A stretch of 64,000 bases of DNA from Paraspadella gotoi (GCA_051294375.1 CM119270.1:8791213-8855212), one strand, 5' to 3'. Positions 1 through 11,571 are shown, counted from the stretch's first letter. Made by a program: numbers and translations. Notes: generated by a model from the letters alone, not told the origin.

Positions 1-509
1 AAACTGGTCAGTCGAGGTGACATTGCGTCAAAGACTAGATAATTGCTTTCCAATCAACTCGCTCTCTGTTTTTTCCAGTCTGTAGTTCGTTAGTAAGGAA
101 AATATTTTTGTCATTTCTCTCTCGCTCTCTCTTTCTCTCCCGCTCCCGCTCCCGCTCCCGCTCCATTCTCCCCCACCCCCTCTAGTTACATTCAATTATG
201 GTCATTTTGGTATAATATGTTTAGTCCAAGTCTAGACCGGGGAGGAAATTAAACAAATTACAGGAAGCACAGGGTCAAAAATATAATTTAATCTAGAACT
301 CTGTTCGAGTAAGCACTAACAGAGAATAGTCGTTTCCGTTGTATTTAAAAATATAGATTGATACATACTGTAAATTTACTCTGACAAATTCTATTGAAGA
401 TAATAAAAGAAGGAACGTTTTTGATGCTGAGGTTTCAAGTTTTTATCTATTCTGAATTTATTTATTATGTTTATTTCAATATTGTATTGATATGCGATCG
501 TTAAATCAG
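1..509 (+). other. RASEF intron (partial) with pyrimidine-rich tract
   Basis: No coding signal seen. Positions 115-180 hold CTCTCTCGCT and repeated CTCCCG units. The intron ends at the CAG before 510. Confidence 0.6.
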
Positions 510-3386
510 GAACGCGAGCGCGAGCTCCATCGCGAGAGCCAACTCCACTCGTCCAGCGCGCAGGAGCAAGAGGCGCTCCGACGCGAGATGGGCGCCCTGA
601 AGAACGTCAACCAACGCCTGCACGACGCCAATGACGAACTTCGCGAGACGCTAGTGGCGTCTCCGATGCAACCGCGTCATTCGTCACATCGTGGGCGTGG
701 ACAAACAGAAAGCGGCGTGGTCCTTGGCAACGGCGCCGCTGGCGCGGTTAGCAACCCAGAAAGTGACGCTGATCCTCCGCGCCGCGGATCCCTTTTTGAA
801 GAGATGACTATCAAAGCGGCGTCGGCGCCGGCAGCGGCGACGGCGCCGCCATCGCGATCTCTCGGTCTCTCGCCGGAATCTGAAGTGGTGGCCGACCTCC
901 TTGCCCGTGACCGCGCCCTCAGCGACTCCGACGGCGTTTTTCGCCCCAACGAATCTAACAACAACAACAAGGGCAATGAGACGCTCCTCGACGGCCGCGC
1001 CAACGCTATCAACGACGTCGTCGACGCCAGAGTCCAGGACTTCGTCTCCAACTCCTGCTCCAACCCTCACCCCAACAACTACGCCGACTCTGGTTTCGAC
1101 GACGGACCCCAAGGCCTCGCCGACGGCGTCGTCGTCGCAGCCGGCACGGCGACGGCGCCACGGTTCGACGAGGAACTCATGAGTAAATTGCAGCGTCTTC
1201 AGCTCGGAGACGAAGCGCCGGTGTCGCCGACGCCGCACTTGGACGTCTCTACGGACAAAGAGGCGGAGAAGACGCCGTCGCAGAGGTCGTCGTCCTTGCG
1301 TCGATCGATTCGAAGGTCGTTGAGGTGGATCGCGCCGTCGAGATCGCCCGGGGAGATGAGCTCAACGCCCTCGAGTCCCAGGTCTGAATACGGGAGAGGA
1401 TTTGGAGCGAGATGGGTGACCGCTCGAGGGTTTTAGCTTTTCTGAATGCTTCTCAATTTAACTGAGAATAGGTATTTTTAGTATGAATTGCGTTTGAGTG
1501 ATTATTATTCTTTCTTCATTCTTTGAATCTACATTCATTCATTGTTTCATTAATTAATTAATTAATTAATTCATTCAATCATACATTTCTTTTATTATCT
1601 AATATAAATCATTCCTTGATACCCCACAGGTCGGAATACCAAACGCCATTCTTCAAGACCCCCTTCGCCTCTTTCCACAACTCCTTCCGAAGCAAAAGAT
1701 CTTCTACTCTTCCCGCGTCAACCTCCTCACCGATTCTCCTGCAGCCGGAGATGCAGCAAATGCAGTCGCAGCAGCGTCCTGCATTGGAGGTTGAGGACGT
1801 GCAGCAGGACAACGTACCCGACAGAATGTTCAAGGTAAGTTCATCGAATGTTTTACTTGTTTAGTTAGTTAGTTAGTTTAGTTAGTCCACAAATTGACCA
1901 AATGCAATCAAGAAAATAAGAACGAGAGTACAGTTTCAAGTGGTGGCTTTACTTATATCGCCTCGTCCTGGAAAAACCCTGCAGGTGGTTTTCGCGGGCG
2001 ACGCGGCGGTCGGCAAATCCTCCTTCATACTTCGTCTCTGCAAGGGCGTCTTCTCCTCCAACACGAGCTCAACTCTGGGCGTCGATTTCCACATGAAAAC
2101 GATTCGCGTCCAAGACAAGACGACGCTGCTGCAACTGTGGGACACGGCTGGGCAGGAGAGATTTAGATCGATCACCAGGTAAGACAACTGTGAGGACTTA
2201 GTGAAGCTAGAAGTACACTTTCAGCTATCGAGATTTTGAGCTAAATTTACACCTTAAGCAATAGTGATGTTTTGCAAAATCTCAGAAAAATGACATTCTG
2301 TGCTGTTCGTTATTTGTGATGTATAAAGTCGTAATCCCTTTTTGTTTTCCTTGATTTATTAGAACATTCTTACCCTCCAAAACATTTTTTTTCATTGTTA
2401 TTTTATTTCTCTTTGACTCCCAACAAATATTCATTTTTCGGCATGCCACTCAATTACTCCGGTTTTAGTTCCCTTTGTTTTTTTCCCTTTATCATTTTTT
2501 TTCTTCTGCCCAATTAAACAGCCCATTTTCTCTTAGGTTTTCCCTTTCACCAACCATCCAGTCACCATTCTTTCACTTTCTAATCACTATTATTTCGTTC
2601 ACCATTCATCTAGTCAAAATGTATTCACTGACTGTGCCACGAGGGTTTCGGTAGCATGAGAAGAAAAGAATCTCACACTGACCATCCTTTTAGACGCTAT
2701 TTTTTTTATTTACAATAAATTCAAGCTCCCATTCATTCACTATTCTTTCATTCACCACTTTATTAAACATTCTCTATTCAACATCCTCCTTCACAGATCC
2801 TACTTCCGCAAGGCTGACGGGGTTCTCCTCCTCTACGACATTTCCTCCCTTCACTCCTTTCTTTCCGTCCGCGATTGGATCCAGACGATCGAGGAAGATT
2901 CTCTTCAAAAAGTTCCCGTCATCCTCTGCGGGAACAAGGCGGATTTGAGAGAGAGCCTCAGCGCCTGGGGAAAGACGGCGGTTTCGTTCCAGGACGGAGA
3001 AAGGTGATTTTGACAATTTTTAAAAAAAAAACTTATCGGTTTTATTTTGCTTTGGTTTTGAGAAAATCTATAGAGACCTTGCGATGAAATGCAATGCAAT
3101 GCTTCTAAAGCTTTTTAGTTTTTTTTTCTTTGAAGAAAAAAACATTAACTTAAAACCCTTTTCAAGATTGGCTCAAGAATGCGAGGCCATATTCGTCGAA
3201 ACGTCGGCCAAAAGCGGCGCCGGTGTCGAAGAGGCTCTGCGCCATCTCGTGGCGTTGATGCGCGCCAACGAAGACATGAGAGTCAAAACTTCCGGGATTC
3301 AATTGCAGTCGGACGGAGAATCGGTGAAGCGTGACAGATGTTGCGGAGTGGGAAAGTGGAACGGAGGGAGAAAGGGAGAAACGTGA
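510..3386 (+). CDS. RASEF: RASEF/Rab45-type atypical Rab GTPase, last five exons
   Basis: Exons 510-1381, 1630-1834, 1985-2178, 2797-3003 and 3167-3386 join in phase and end at a TGA (565 residues seen). The first exon begins in a coiled coil ([18 protein letters not shown]) and continues as a long Ser/Pro/Asn-rich disordered linker. The last three exons form a complete Rab G domain: P-loop GDAAVGKSS, effector-region T in [18 protein letters not shown] and ETSAKSG. Coiled coil followed by a C-terminal Rab domain is the RASEF arrangement; the EF-hands expected upstream lie outside the window. These proteins act on endosomes and membranes in trafficking (family knowledge). A CC pair sits 12 residues before the stop rather than at the very end, which is unusual for prenylation. 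RASEF fits better than CRACR2A or Rab44 by linker type and G-domain wording, but I could not align them. Confidence 0.9.
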
Positions 3387-3904
3387 GGATGGGTAGGGTT
3401 GGGTCAGGGTATGGGTTGGGAATGGGAAAAAGGGTCAATTGAAGAAACGGGTCAAAAAGATGATACTTATTTAGAGGGTGAGCGTTTAGGTTCATTCTTG
3501 GTCGGAAATTAAGAATGGATAAAGAAAGGCGGAAGCAAAAAATATTGATAGTTTTTAATCTTTGGCTGTGTTCAAATTTAGGGAATTAACACATTTTACT
3601 AGCTTGGCTTTTATTGCTTCAATAATTTAAAAAAAATATAGGATTGCCATTTGAATTTTTAATAAAATGTTTCCCGAAATTTACAAATTACGAAGATCTC
3701 CTATCTTTAGAGGTTTGATTTTTAGTTTTTTTCAGTAACAGGGGCTACAACTGTAATGTTCTTGTGATTATTGCTTAACGCTATCGATCTGGGTTTCTTC
3801 TATATTATTAGTTCCTGATTTTTCACATCTTTTTAATTGTTAGCAGCAAACAGGATCGAAAAATTGAATCAAGATGTAATGAAAACTATCAACTGTCACT
3901 TGTG

Positions 3905-3910
3905 AATAAA
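3905..3910 (+). terminator. Candidate poly(A) signal of the RASEF gene
   Basis: First canonical AATAAA on the plus strand well downstream of the RASEF stop codon at 3386 (an earlier AATAAA-like run lies near 3661). It would give a 3' UTR of about 0.5 kb. Confidence 0.4.
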
Positions 3911-5098
3911 CTCTCACTGCATCTTCTAGTCATATTCTCATTCATTTTTTGGTCTCTAATTTGGGATTATTTTAAAAAATCAGTGACGGTTTGTTATAAA
4001 AGCCCTATTCTTTTTGATTGGCTTTTTTTTTTAAACTTAAATTGTAATCATTGGGTCACAATCGTTTACAGACTTTCTTATAATATTTAAAATAAACATT
4101 TATTTATGTGCTACGTATACTTTTTTCCGATATATATGTCTTAACTTAACAGAAGAGTACATTATTGTAAAACATCAAGAGAAGAGAGAGATAAGGAGAG
4201 AGAGAGAGAAAGGGAGAGGGAGAGGAAGGAGTTCGCCTTAAAATAAAGATTGTGAAAGATGCAGACAGGTTGAAATATTCCATATGACGTATTTCCCCAT
4301 TCAGCTGAAAAAATTTTTTTTCCAAGTGGAGACTGACCACGACCCTAATATTTGAACCACAACGGTGACGATATGACAAAAAGAAGAAAAGCAAAATGTT
4401 GTTCGCTTGGTATAAACAAAAATATAAGAAAATCCGTCACGCTAAAAATATATCATGATTTCAATGAGTCGTAAACTTTACTTTCAGGGGAATAAACACA
4501 AAAACACACAAAACTAAAAAAAAAAAAGGAAATCCATCTCAGACCAACGACCAACGACTGTTGACAATTGTCAGGATTTACGACATCAGAAACGTCAAGC
4601 CACGCCTTCTTTTTTGACTCCAGCCGAGAATCTATTGGTTTGACCTCAATTATGAAAGGCGCGACCCACAACTGCGACGAGTTGGGAACTATTGATTTAA
4701 AGGTTCCGTTTTGTCGCCGTGTTCTAAATGGCGCTGAAAAAAGCATGACGTGGCATGGTGCGGAATGGTAATGAAGTACAACGAAATGAGACCCTTAAAG
4801 TCGAACGTAAATATACGTAGTTAAATTGAATCATCTCACGATTATGGCTTAGCTGAAAGAGCCACACTTCGCAACCTAAAAGCGGTTGCATGGAGCATAT
4901 GCGCACAACTATTGTTTATATATATTTGTATATATAATGCATATATTTATGTATGTATTTTCATAAAAGATTACTCTTTAATTTAGAAAAAAATTTTTTT
5001 ACATTTTAAAGAAAACACGGTTTTCTTCTTTGCTTAAGCTTGGATATGATTGTTGGTCGTCGTTGTCGTTATTATAAATGTTGTCGTTGTCGTAATGA

Positions 5099-5242
5099 TC
5101 ATGTCAGCGCCATCGCGGTCCTCGTGATATTCGATCGGAAGGACGACACGAGATTTAATTGGTTTTTGCCCAGACCAGGAGGCGTCTCCACGTCGATCGA
5201 GGGCGTGGTTGTGACAACCGGAAATCTCTCCATTTGAGTCGT
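5099..5242 (-). CDS. Possible terminal coding exon, unassigned
   Basis: On the minus strand a CT-rich tract leads to an AAG acceptor at 5243. It is followed by an open frame of 47 codons ending in TGA at 5099. The peptide (starting TTQMERFPVVTTTPSIDVET) is polar and Thr/Pro-rich, like a cytoplasmic or disordered tail. No partner exon could be phased to it, so this may be chance; the minus ORF at 9970-11571 is the only nearby minus-strand candidate. Confidence 0.2.
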   Translation of the reverse strand, partial: TTQMERFPVVTTTPSIDVETPPGLGKNQLNLVSSFRSNITRTAMALT

Positions 5243-6517
5243 CTTCGCAGAGTGAGAGAGAGAGAGAGAGAGAGAGGATGGAGATGTACAATTTTCTCAT
5301 TATCTCGATGACAGTTGACTGAAGAGACAAGACTTTGCGTCTTTTGAGTTCAGGAAGGAATCTTTATTTCAAGATTTAAATTTCAAGATTTAAATTTCAA
5401 GATTTCAAAAATATACATAATAATTTCTTTATGGATTTAAAAAAAATAAAAACACCAGAAAAGAAAACTTATAGCCACGGCAGGAAAGTGACGGGGGACT
5501 TCAAAACTTTTGAAAACTCTTACAAACTTGTAAGTGGTGACTGGGTCTCAATGCAGTCATGATAGAATTTTTTTATTGATGTTGATCGTTAGAGAATTCT
5601 ATCGAAGTAGAAATCTTTCTGCTCATTCAGTCAATTTTAAAAACTATGATGTACTAAACAATTTATAAAGACTTTCCAATTTCTTTGTGATGTTCTTTTT
5701 TTTTTCTTGATCGATATTCGTCTCTTGAATCATCAGTTTTTTCTTCCTTTTCCTCCGCGCGTCTTTTCTTTTTTTTTTATTCCTCCCTTCTCTATTCTTC
5801 TCTTTCAATTCTCTTCACCTTACCTCCTTCCTCCCTTTTCTACTCCGTCTGAATTTTGACGAGAAGCGACTCTCTAAGGCAGATAAAAAGTGCTTAGCTT
5901 CTCATAAAAAGTAATTACATCCGGAGTTTGAAAAACCTCAAAGGATTAGATTACATACGGAAACAATTTTTTTTTATCTTATTGAGGTTGTTTCCGAAAA
6001 AAAAAAAATTCGTGTCTGTATTCCGCTGATAAGGTTTTTTTTGTTTCGCTTTCGTGAGTTAAAACTTAGTAGTACGTTATGCTAAAAGTTCAGGTTGGAA
6101 AGAGCTTTCAGTAAAACACAAGCGCGCGAAGATTCAAATGCACGCAATGACAACTTCATGTACTGATCGCACGAAGTGACAGCGATTTTAAAACCATACA
6201 AATTTCTCGCGAACGCCGGCTTTTACCCTCCAGTCTCCATCGTTAAGCTTTCATAACGGTCGATGGAAATTAGTCACCCAGGTGGTATAAAGGGCAAAAT
6301 GTTTTTTTATATAATCAAACATAAATAAGAGATACGAGATACTAACTGCGAATTATTCAGGTATATATTTTCTCTATTCATCTTTAACATTTTAATTTTG
6401 ATTTTTAATTGTCTCATGTCTGTGTTCAACAACACTTTCCCCGACTTCATTAAATTATGAAATGAACTGACATTGCAATACAAAGTAAAACTCGATTTGG
6501 TTCTTCTTTTATTATGA

Positions 6518-6655
6518 AATTGGTAGAACCAATATAAAAATTATCCATTCATTTAATAAATAAGCTATCTTGCCCCTGACTTTGGACAGGCTTTGGTGGT
6601 TTAAGGCCTCCATCACTCTTACAAGATAATTACATAGCAGGTCCCTGCAAGCTTT
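6518..6655 (+). repeat. Dispersed repeat A, copy 1 (palindrome-ended)
   Basis: Starts with AATTGGTAGAACCAATA and continues through TTATCCATTCATTTAATAAA, GACTTTGGACAGGCTTTGG and GGCCTCCATCACTCTTAC. The same order of blocks recurs at 19656-19790, 29374-29485 and 32128-32262. Confidence 0.8.
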
Positions 6656-7053
6656 CATTCAAGACTCTCTAGTAGTCGACAATAAATTCAACTTACTAGA
6701 AAGTGGGTCGTCGTGGCAAAACAAGATTCCCAGGGTGAGTAAAGCGAATCTGGGCCGCTCCCTCATTCTTTTATATCTTTCTTTAAACCTTTCTTTCTCC
6801 TAAAATCGGGACGTTAATGGAAACGATGAAATACGATATTTCCCGTTTTGTCGTTTTGGAGTTTTTTTTCGAGCTTTCTTATACCACAGCTTTTATTTAT
6901 TTTTTTAAATTTTTATTTATTAAAATCTTCTTTTTTTTCTACAGCTCTCGGAATCCATCCTCGAACAATCATAAAACATCAGGAAGAAATCACAAGAATT
7001 CTGAAATCAAGACATTTTTCATTTATCATTTATCATTTATCCAACCGAAAACA

Positions 7054-7461
7054 ATGATGAACCTCAAAGTTTCAACGACGATTGTGGTCCTACTCTTCAT
7101 CGCTTTCATCGGACGAGGAAATGGAAACGAGCTTAACCATAAAGAACCATCGGTGGAAATCAACAGTCGGTACCCGGATGCAATGGAAGCGCCAGAGAAA
7201 AAGAGAATCGCGCCGGAAGATAACGGAAAAGAACCGGAACTAAAGAAGAGAGCTACGATTTCCGGCCTGGAAGTGATAAGAAAGACTTTACTCAATATGT
7301 TGGAAAAAATATCTTCAACGTCTGCGGTTAATCAAGTTGAAAAACGAATGAGTTTCTGCCTCAGCTGCTGCCGTGATCAGATTGAAGGGGCAAATCACAT
7401 CGACATTGGCCTGTGCATGCATCAGTGCAGAACAGGGATGGGACCTTGCCCGGCAGAATGA
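7054..7461 (+). CDS. Secreted cysteine-rich peptide precursor (neuropeptide/hormone-like)
   Basis: Single coding exon, 135 residues, starting at a double ATG (7054/7057). A hydrophobic signal peptide covers about residues 1-24 (VSTTIVVLLFIAFIG). The proregion has three KR-type convertase sites (EKKR, LKKR, VEKR). These release a roughly 30-residue helical spacer and a final 37-residue peptide beginning MSFCLSCC. Its six cysteines are spaced C-x2-C-C-x14-C-x3-C-x6-C, giving potentially three disulfides. This is the layout of a processed neuropeptide, hormone or secreted effector. The C-x3-C pair recalls eclosion-hormone-like peptides, but the first cysteines differ, so I do not assign a family. 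The ORF is open upstream to 6817, but the signal peptide argues for the start at 7054. Receptor and role are unknown. Confidence 0.75.
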   Translation: MMNLKVSTTIVVLLFIAFIGRGNGNELNHKEPSVEINSRYPDAMEAPEKKRIAPEDNGKEPELKKRATISGLEVIRKTLLNMLEKISSTSAVNQVEKRMSFCLSCCRDQIEGANHIDIGLCMHQCRTGMGPCPAE

Positions 7462-7660
7462 AGGGGAAACGTCAAATTTTATGAAATAGTATGTACTATG
7501 TAAATACATTAATATTAAAAACATTTAATAATATTCTAAATGTAAAGTCGCGAAAAAAAATTTAAAGGAGTCCCGCCCTATCGTTTCCATTCAATGTATA
7601 TGTTATACATAGTAGACTTAATGTACGTAAATGTGTTAACATAAAGCATTTATTCGTTGT

Positions 7661-7666
7661 AATAAA
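7661..7666 (+). terminator. Poly(A) signal after the peptide precursor
   Basis: AATAAA about 200 bp after the stop codon at 7461, in AT-rich 3' UTR-like sequence. Confidence 0.5.
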
Positions 7667-7792
7667 AGTATCATTTCATAAACTATAGACACCACAGTTT
7701 GTTCATATATTTTTTTAATTATTGATAAATACAATATATAAATACAGAAGGATAGTTTAAAGACGAGAATACATGAAGGGTAATTCTATTTT

Positions 7793-8094
7793 GTTGCGCC
7801 GCAGTGATATGACATAACATGACATGACAAGATTAAAAAACTTTTTTTTGCCTGTGTATTCATGAAATGCACTGCATCAAAATTCCGTCTTTTATTCCTT
7901 ATAGTTTTAGGAATTTCTGAAGGCGGCGTAAGCAGTCTCTTAGTCTTGAGGTTTTTTTCCTTTTTAACAAATGAGCAAGCAACTATAAGCAAATTATATG
8001 CATTTTTGTCGTAAGTGGGACAAACCGGCGGACAGTCATACTGACGAACCGACCGACCGATCGAAAAGTGACTTATCGAGTTGTTCCGCGCAAC
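7793..8094 (-). mobile_element. MITE-like element B, copy 1 (302 bp)
   Basis: Bounded by GTTGCGCC on the left and its inverted counterpart GCGCAAC on the right. Read on the minus strand, its first 150 bp match 62741-62905: AAGTCACTTTTCG, a (GGTC/GTCT)n stretch, GTCCCACTTA, AAAAATGCATATAA and TTGCTCATTTGTTAA. No transposase ORF is present. The ORF through it is a by-product of the repeat. Confidence 0.65.
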
Positions 8095-8549
8095 TAAAAA
8101 GAGAAAATAGAGAAAAAATACAAACTCAGAAAGATGGTGCGGATAATTTTTAAGACTTTTTATACCCATATTGGTAGAACCATTTAGGTCCAGGGCCCGG
8201 TGATCGAAACAGAAGTAAGTAAAAATACAGGGCCAGGATTCTAAGTCAGACGAAAGGCAAATTGAGAAAAAATACCCAACACAGATTATTTATCACCATG
8301 AACCATTTAACTCGATAGCCTTTTAGCTAATTCAATTCAACATCTGGTAATAAAGTTGTTATGAAAGACTTCTTTAGACTTCTGCAATAAAAAAAGTGTA
8401 TTATTTTTTTCGATACTTTTTATTTTGCCTTTATCATTTTAACTTAAGCCCCCTCCGAAAATATCCTTTCTCTCTCCCTCAAACAGATGCTTTCGATGAG
8501 TTTTCTTTCCTGTCGGCGAACAGGGAGGTCAGGAGGGCAACGGTCACAC

Positions 8550-8615
<66 letters not shown>
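8550..8615. repeat. (GA)n microsatellite
   Basis: About 32 uninterrupted GA units. A pure CT array of similar type follows on the same strand at 8778-8803. Confidence 0.95.
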
Positions 8616-8618
<3 letters not shown>

Positions 8619-8772
8619 CAAGTCAATTCACTTGAAAAGATTCACATTTACGGATTTGGAGTTCAAGATTTTCACATGATCAATCTCGATTCTCACGAGA
8701 ATCTCCGCAAATTCCGAAATATTTACCCCTTCAACATTTTCAATTCTAATCATAATTCTAAATAGCTGCTAA

Positions 8773-8808
<36 letters not shown>

Positions 8809-9760
8809 GTCACTCTCTCGCTCTCTCGCTCTCTCGCTCTCTCGCTCTCTCTTTTATTTCTTTTTCTCTCAGACTGAATATTTTATCATTTCCATTTTCC
8901 CATATTTTTCTTCACCCTTTCTTTTCAATCCGTTTTTTAATAATAAGATACGCTAAGACAGCTTTTACTATTACCGTTCTATTATTACAAAGTACAAAGC
9001 ACAAAGTATTTTCATTCGTAGCGCCAAAAACGATTAGAATTATAAACCGTTGACGTTTGAAGTATAACCAACAAACAAAATGATAGAAAACTAAGAAAAA
9101 CGTAATAATGAACCAAACAAATGCCCCCCCCCCCTTAAAAAGGAGAAAAAGTAGTCCGTGCCGTGGCCGTGTTTCTTCTCGCCGGCCGGCACAGTCCAGG
9201 ACGCCCGCCCTAACGTTTCGACTCAAACGACGGAAGTAAACAAACAAAAACAAACACGAATTTTACTATCGAAGGCGAATCGTTGACGTCACTCTTCAAG
9301 GAAACAAACAATTCTTTTATATACAAATAGTTGTATAAAAAAATAGAAAACAAACTTTAAATAGAACGGGTAAAAAGAGGGAAAAAAATCTTTAAAACTA
9401 AAAAAATTCGGAGCAGATTTAAACTGTCAAATATAATGCCAAAGAAATGTGCCATCGCTTTCTCACGATTATTCATTAACACGATCTAATAGGTTTACAC
9501 CCGTTTTTTTCCAAGATGGAAAGAAAATTTCGGGATAAGATTGCGTAAATAAATAAAGGAAAAGTGTAAAAAAAATAAATAAATAAATAAAAGAGAAGAA
9601 AAACCGATTCGATAAAAGGAATATCCAAATATACGCAGTTAGCGACGGAAAGTTGGCTCGATATTTCCCTTTTAAACTCAAGAAATCAACGAACGGAAAT
9701 AAGAAAAGCGCGCGATAAAACATCGAGGAAATGGGAAAAGAGAGAGATGGAATAATATTG

Positions 9761-9765
<5 letters not shown>

Positions 9766-9813
<48 letters not shown>
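9766..9813. repeat. (CT)n microsatellite
   Basis: Uninterrupted CT units ending in CTCACTTTCTCGCTC. Confidence 0.95.
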
Positions 9814-9818
<5 letters not shown>

Positions 9819-9969
9819 TTCTCGCTCTGGTTAAAGCATAAATCCCGTCGCCCACAGAGTGCGTTTCCCACAGCAAACAACATCAATAAATCAGAATTAG
9901 CGTCAAACCCAAAAAATTTACTGAAATCAGAAGAAAAAAAAAACCACGAAAAAAAATATCTTCTTTTCA

Positions 9970-11571
9970 CTAACTTCCTTTTTCTTTCAGCATCCGCAAC
10001 GATAACAACAACAATAAACCAAAGCAGTGATCGACGACAACAAACGAAAACAGTTGTTCGCGTCCACAAGAAGAGACTCGATGAAACGAAAGGGAACGAA
10101 AGGAAAAGAATGTGTTGTTGAGGGGAAAAAAAAAAGAAACGACGACAACAAAGACGACAAAGAGATGTAGAAATCGCTCACCGTCAACTTCACGTTTCCG
10201 AGGACGAATCCTGACGATCGATCCCTTCGTCTCGCGAGCAGGAGATGAGGAAGAAGCCGAGGAAGGAGACGAAGAAATCAAAGCGGAAGAAGAAGATACA
10301 ATCACGGACTTCGAAATATTGGTTATTTTGTTTTTCGACGACGAGGACCCGGATGTTCGCGATATACTCGTCGTCGTCGGCGTCGTCGTCGTCTTCCTCA
10401 TCTTCCCTGTCCTCTGCCTCGTTAACTCTGGCGTATAAGTCATCGTTTTCGACGACCGAGCATTAACGAGGAAGAGCGGAGTCGAGACGACGGGGCGAGG
10501 GCGGCAAGGCGGGATCGACGTCGCCCGGTTGAGTGGAGTTGCTTCGTTGCGGTGAAGTGGAGGGGAATTTCTCGCGCTTTTTTCGTGGATGCTTTTCGCT
10601 ATTTCCTTCTCGTTCTCTTCTCTTTTACTTCTTTCCTTTCTCCTTTTCTTTTTAGTTTTTCCTTCCTCTCTTAGCTCCACCCGTTTTTCATTCTTTATTC
10701 CTTTCTTCCTCCCAAAACTCCCAACATTAACGTCCTTCCTTGACTCTCTCTTCATATTTCCCATGTTATTTTTTTCATAGTTTCCCCGGTTTAATCTTTC
10801 CTCCCTCTCTTTTCTTCCTCCTCTCTTCCTCCATCCTTTATCCTTTTCAAGTCTCTTTTCTCTACCATTTAAATTCTTACACTTTCGCGACCCCCGACAC
10901 TCCCCCCAATGCGACCCCCGACTCTCTCTCCACCGCCACCAACTCATCTCAACGACGCGCTCCAACCCTCGACCCCTGGGGAGAAAAGCGAAGCCTCCCT
11001 GCGTCGCTGGGTGGAGGCGGGCGGCGACTGAGGCGGCACGGGGAGACAAGGGTGCGAGGGTAGAGGCGGGAAGGCGTCGGGGGTGGGGATCATCGATCCC
11101 TTTGTGGGGGGATGGCGATTCAGGCAACGTGGAATCGATTGGGGATCGAAAAATGGCGCCGCGTTGCTGGGTTCGAGCATTAGCGCCGGAAGAGACGGCG
11201 CCTTCACCAAAAGAAGAAAGAAAAAACGGCGACGAGTCACGAACGATGCGACGATTCGCCGGGCGCCGTCTAGATTTTGCGCCATTAAAGTGAGAAGCTG
11301 GTGAAATCGATCTGGAGAAGTCGAAATCCGATTCCATCCAATCCCGAAGACGGCGCCATCGAGATTCCACGACGCGACGGAGATGGGACGCCGACGACGA
11401 GAAAGACGACGACTCGACGCCGAAAACCGAGGGAGATGGAATCGGGGGGAATATCGGGTTAAACGGCGCCGGGGAATCCGCTACGATCGATGCAAATTTC
11501 AGGGTCGCTGTTGTTGTTGTTGTTGTTGTTGTGATTGATAGGAATTCAGGGGTTGATGTTGTTTTTTCCAT
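9970..11571 (-). CDS. Long ORF of uncertain status, low-complexity protein
   Basis: A 533-codon minus-strand ORF begins with MEKTTSTPEFLSITTTT. It passes from a Ser/Pro-rich part through a Lys/Arg/Glu-rich middle to a Ser/Thr-rich part and a hydrophobic end. I recognise no domain. The region is more GC-rich than its flanks, and the length is unlikely by chance at ordinary composition. However, purine/pyrimidine strand bias in the middle third suppresses stops, and other frames are also open for long stretches: one minus frame near 10440-10280 reads VVENDDLYARVNEAEDRE, and the plus strand at 10112-10438 is open too. It may be a real disordered protein, one exon of a gene read in another frame, or a GC-rich regulatory region. 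Confidence 0.3.
   Translation of the reverse strand: MEKTTSTPEFLSITTTTTTTTATLKFASIVADSPAPFNPIFPPIPSPSVFGVESSSFSSSASHLRRVVESRWRRLRDWMESDFDFSRSISPASHFNGAKSRRRPANRRIVRDSSPFFLSSFGEGAVSSGANARTQQRGAIFRSPIDSTLPESPSPHKGIDDPHPRRLPASTLAPLSPRAASVAARLHPATQGGFAFLPRGRGLERVVEMSWWRWRESRGSHWGECRGSRKCKNLNGREKRLEKDKGWRKRGGRKEREERLNRGNYEKNNMGNMKRESRKDVNVGSFGRKKGIKNEKRVELREEGKTKKKRRKERSKREENEKEIAKSIHEKSARNSPPLHRNEATPLNRATSIPPCRPRPVVSTPLFLVNARSSKTMTYTPELTRQRTGKMRKTTTTPTTTSISRTSGSSSSKNKITNISKSVIVSSSSALISSSPSSASSSSPARETKGSIVRIRPRKREVDGERFLHLFVVFVVVVSFFFPLNNTFFSFRSLSFHRVSSCGREQLFSFVVVDHCFGLLLLLSLRMLKEKGS

Larger units (their letters stand above)
3387..7053. other. Intergenic region with repeats and one weak exon candidate
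   Basis: Mostly AT-rich DNA. It contains a (GA)n run near 5251-5276, a short tandem repeat of AAGATTTAAATTTC at 5366-5405, and a dispersed repeat copy at 6518-6655. A possible minus-strand terminal exon lies at 5099-5242. A pyrimidine tract ending in CTACAG near 6943 could be the acceptor of a 5' UTR exon for the gene at 7054. I see no other gene. Confidence 0.5.
7462..9969. other. Intergenic region: MITE copy and microsatellites
   Basis: Holds the MITE at 7793-8094, a (GA)n array at 8550-8615, CT and CTCTCTCG arrays at 8778-8850, a C10 run near 9125, and a (CT)n array at 9766-9813. I see no gene. The ORFs across the arrays encode RERERE or SLSLSL only. Confidence 0.6.

Noticed and set aside
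677-1238. Minus-strand ORFs opposite the RASEF linker exon
   Set aside because: Shadows of the GC-rich plus-strand exon, which joins in phase to the Rab exons.
7786-8169. 127-codon minus ORF
   Set aside because: Covers MITE-like element B and is repeat-derived.
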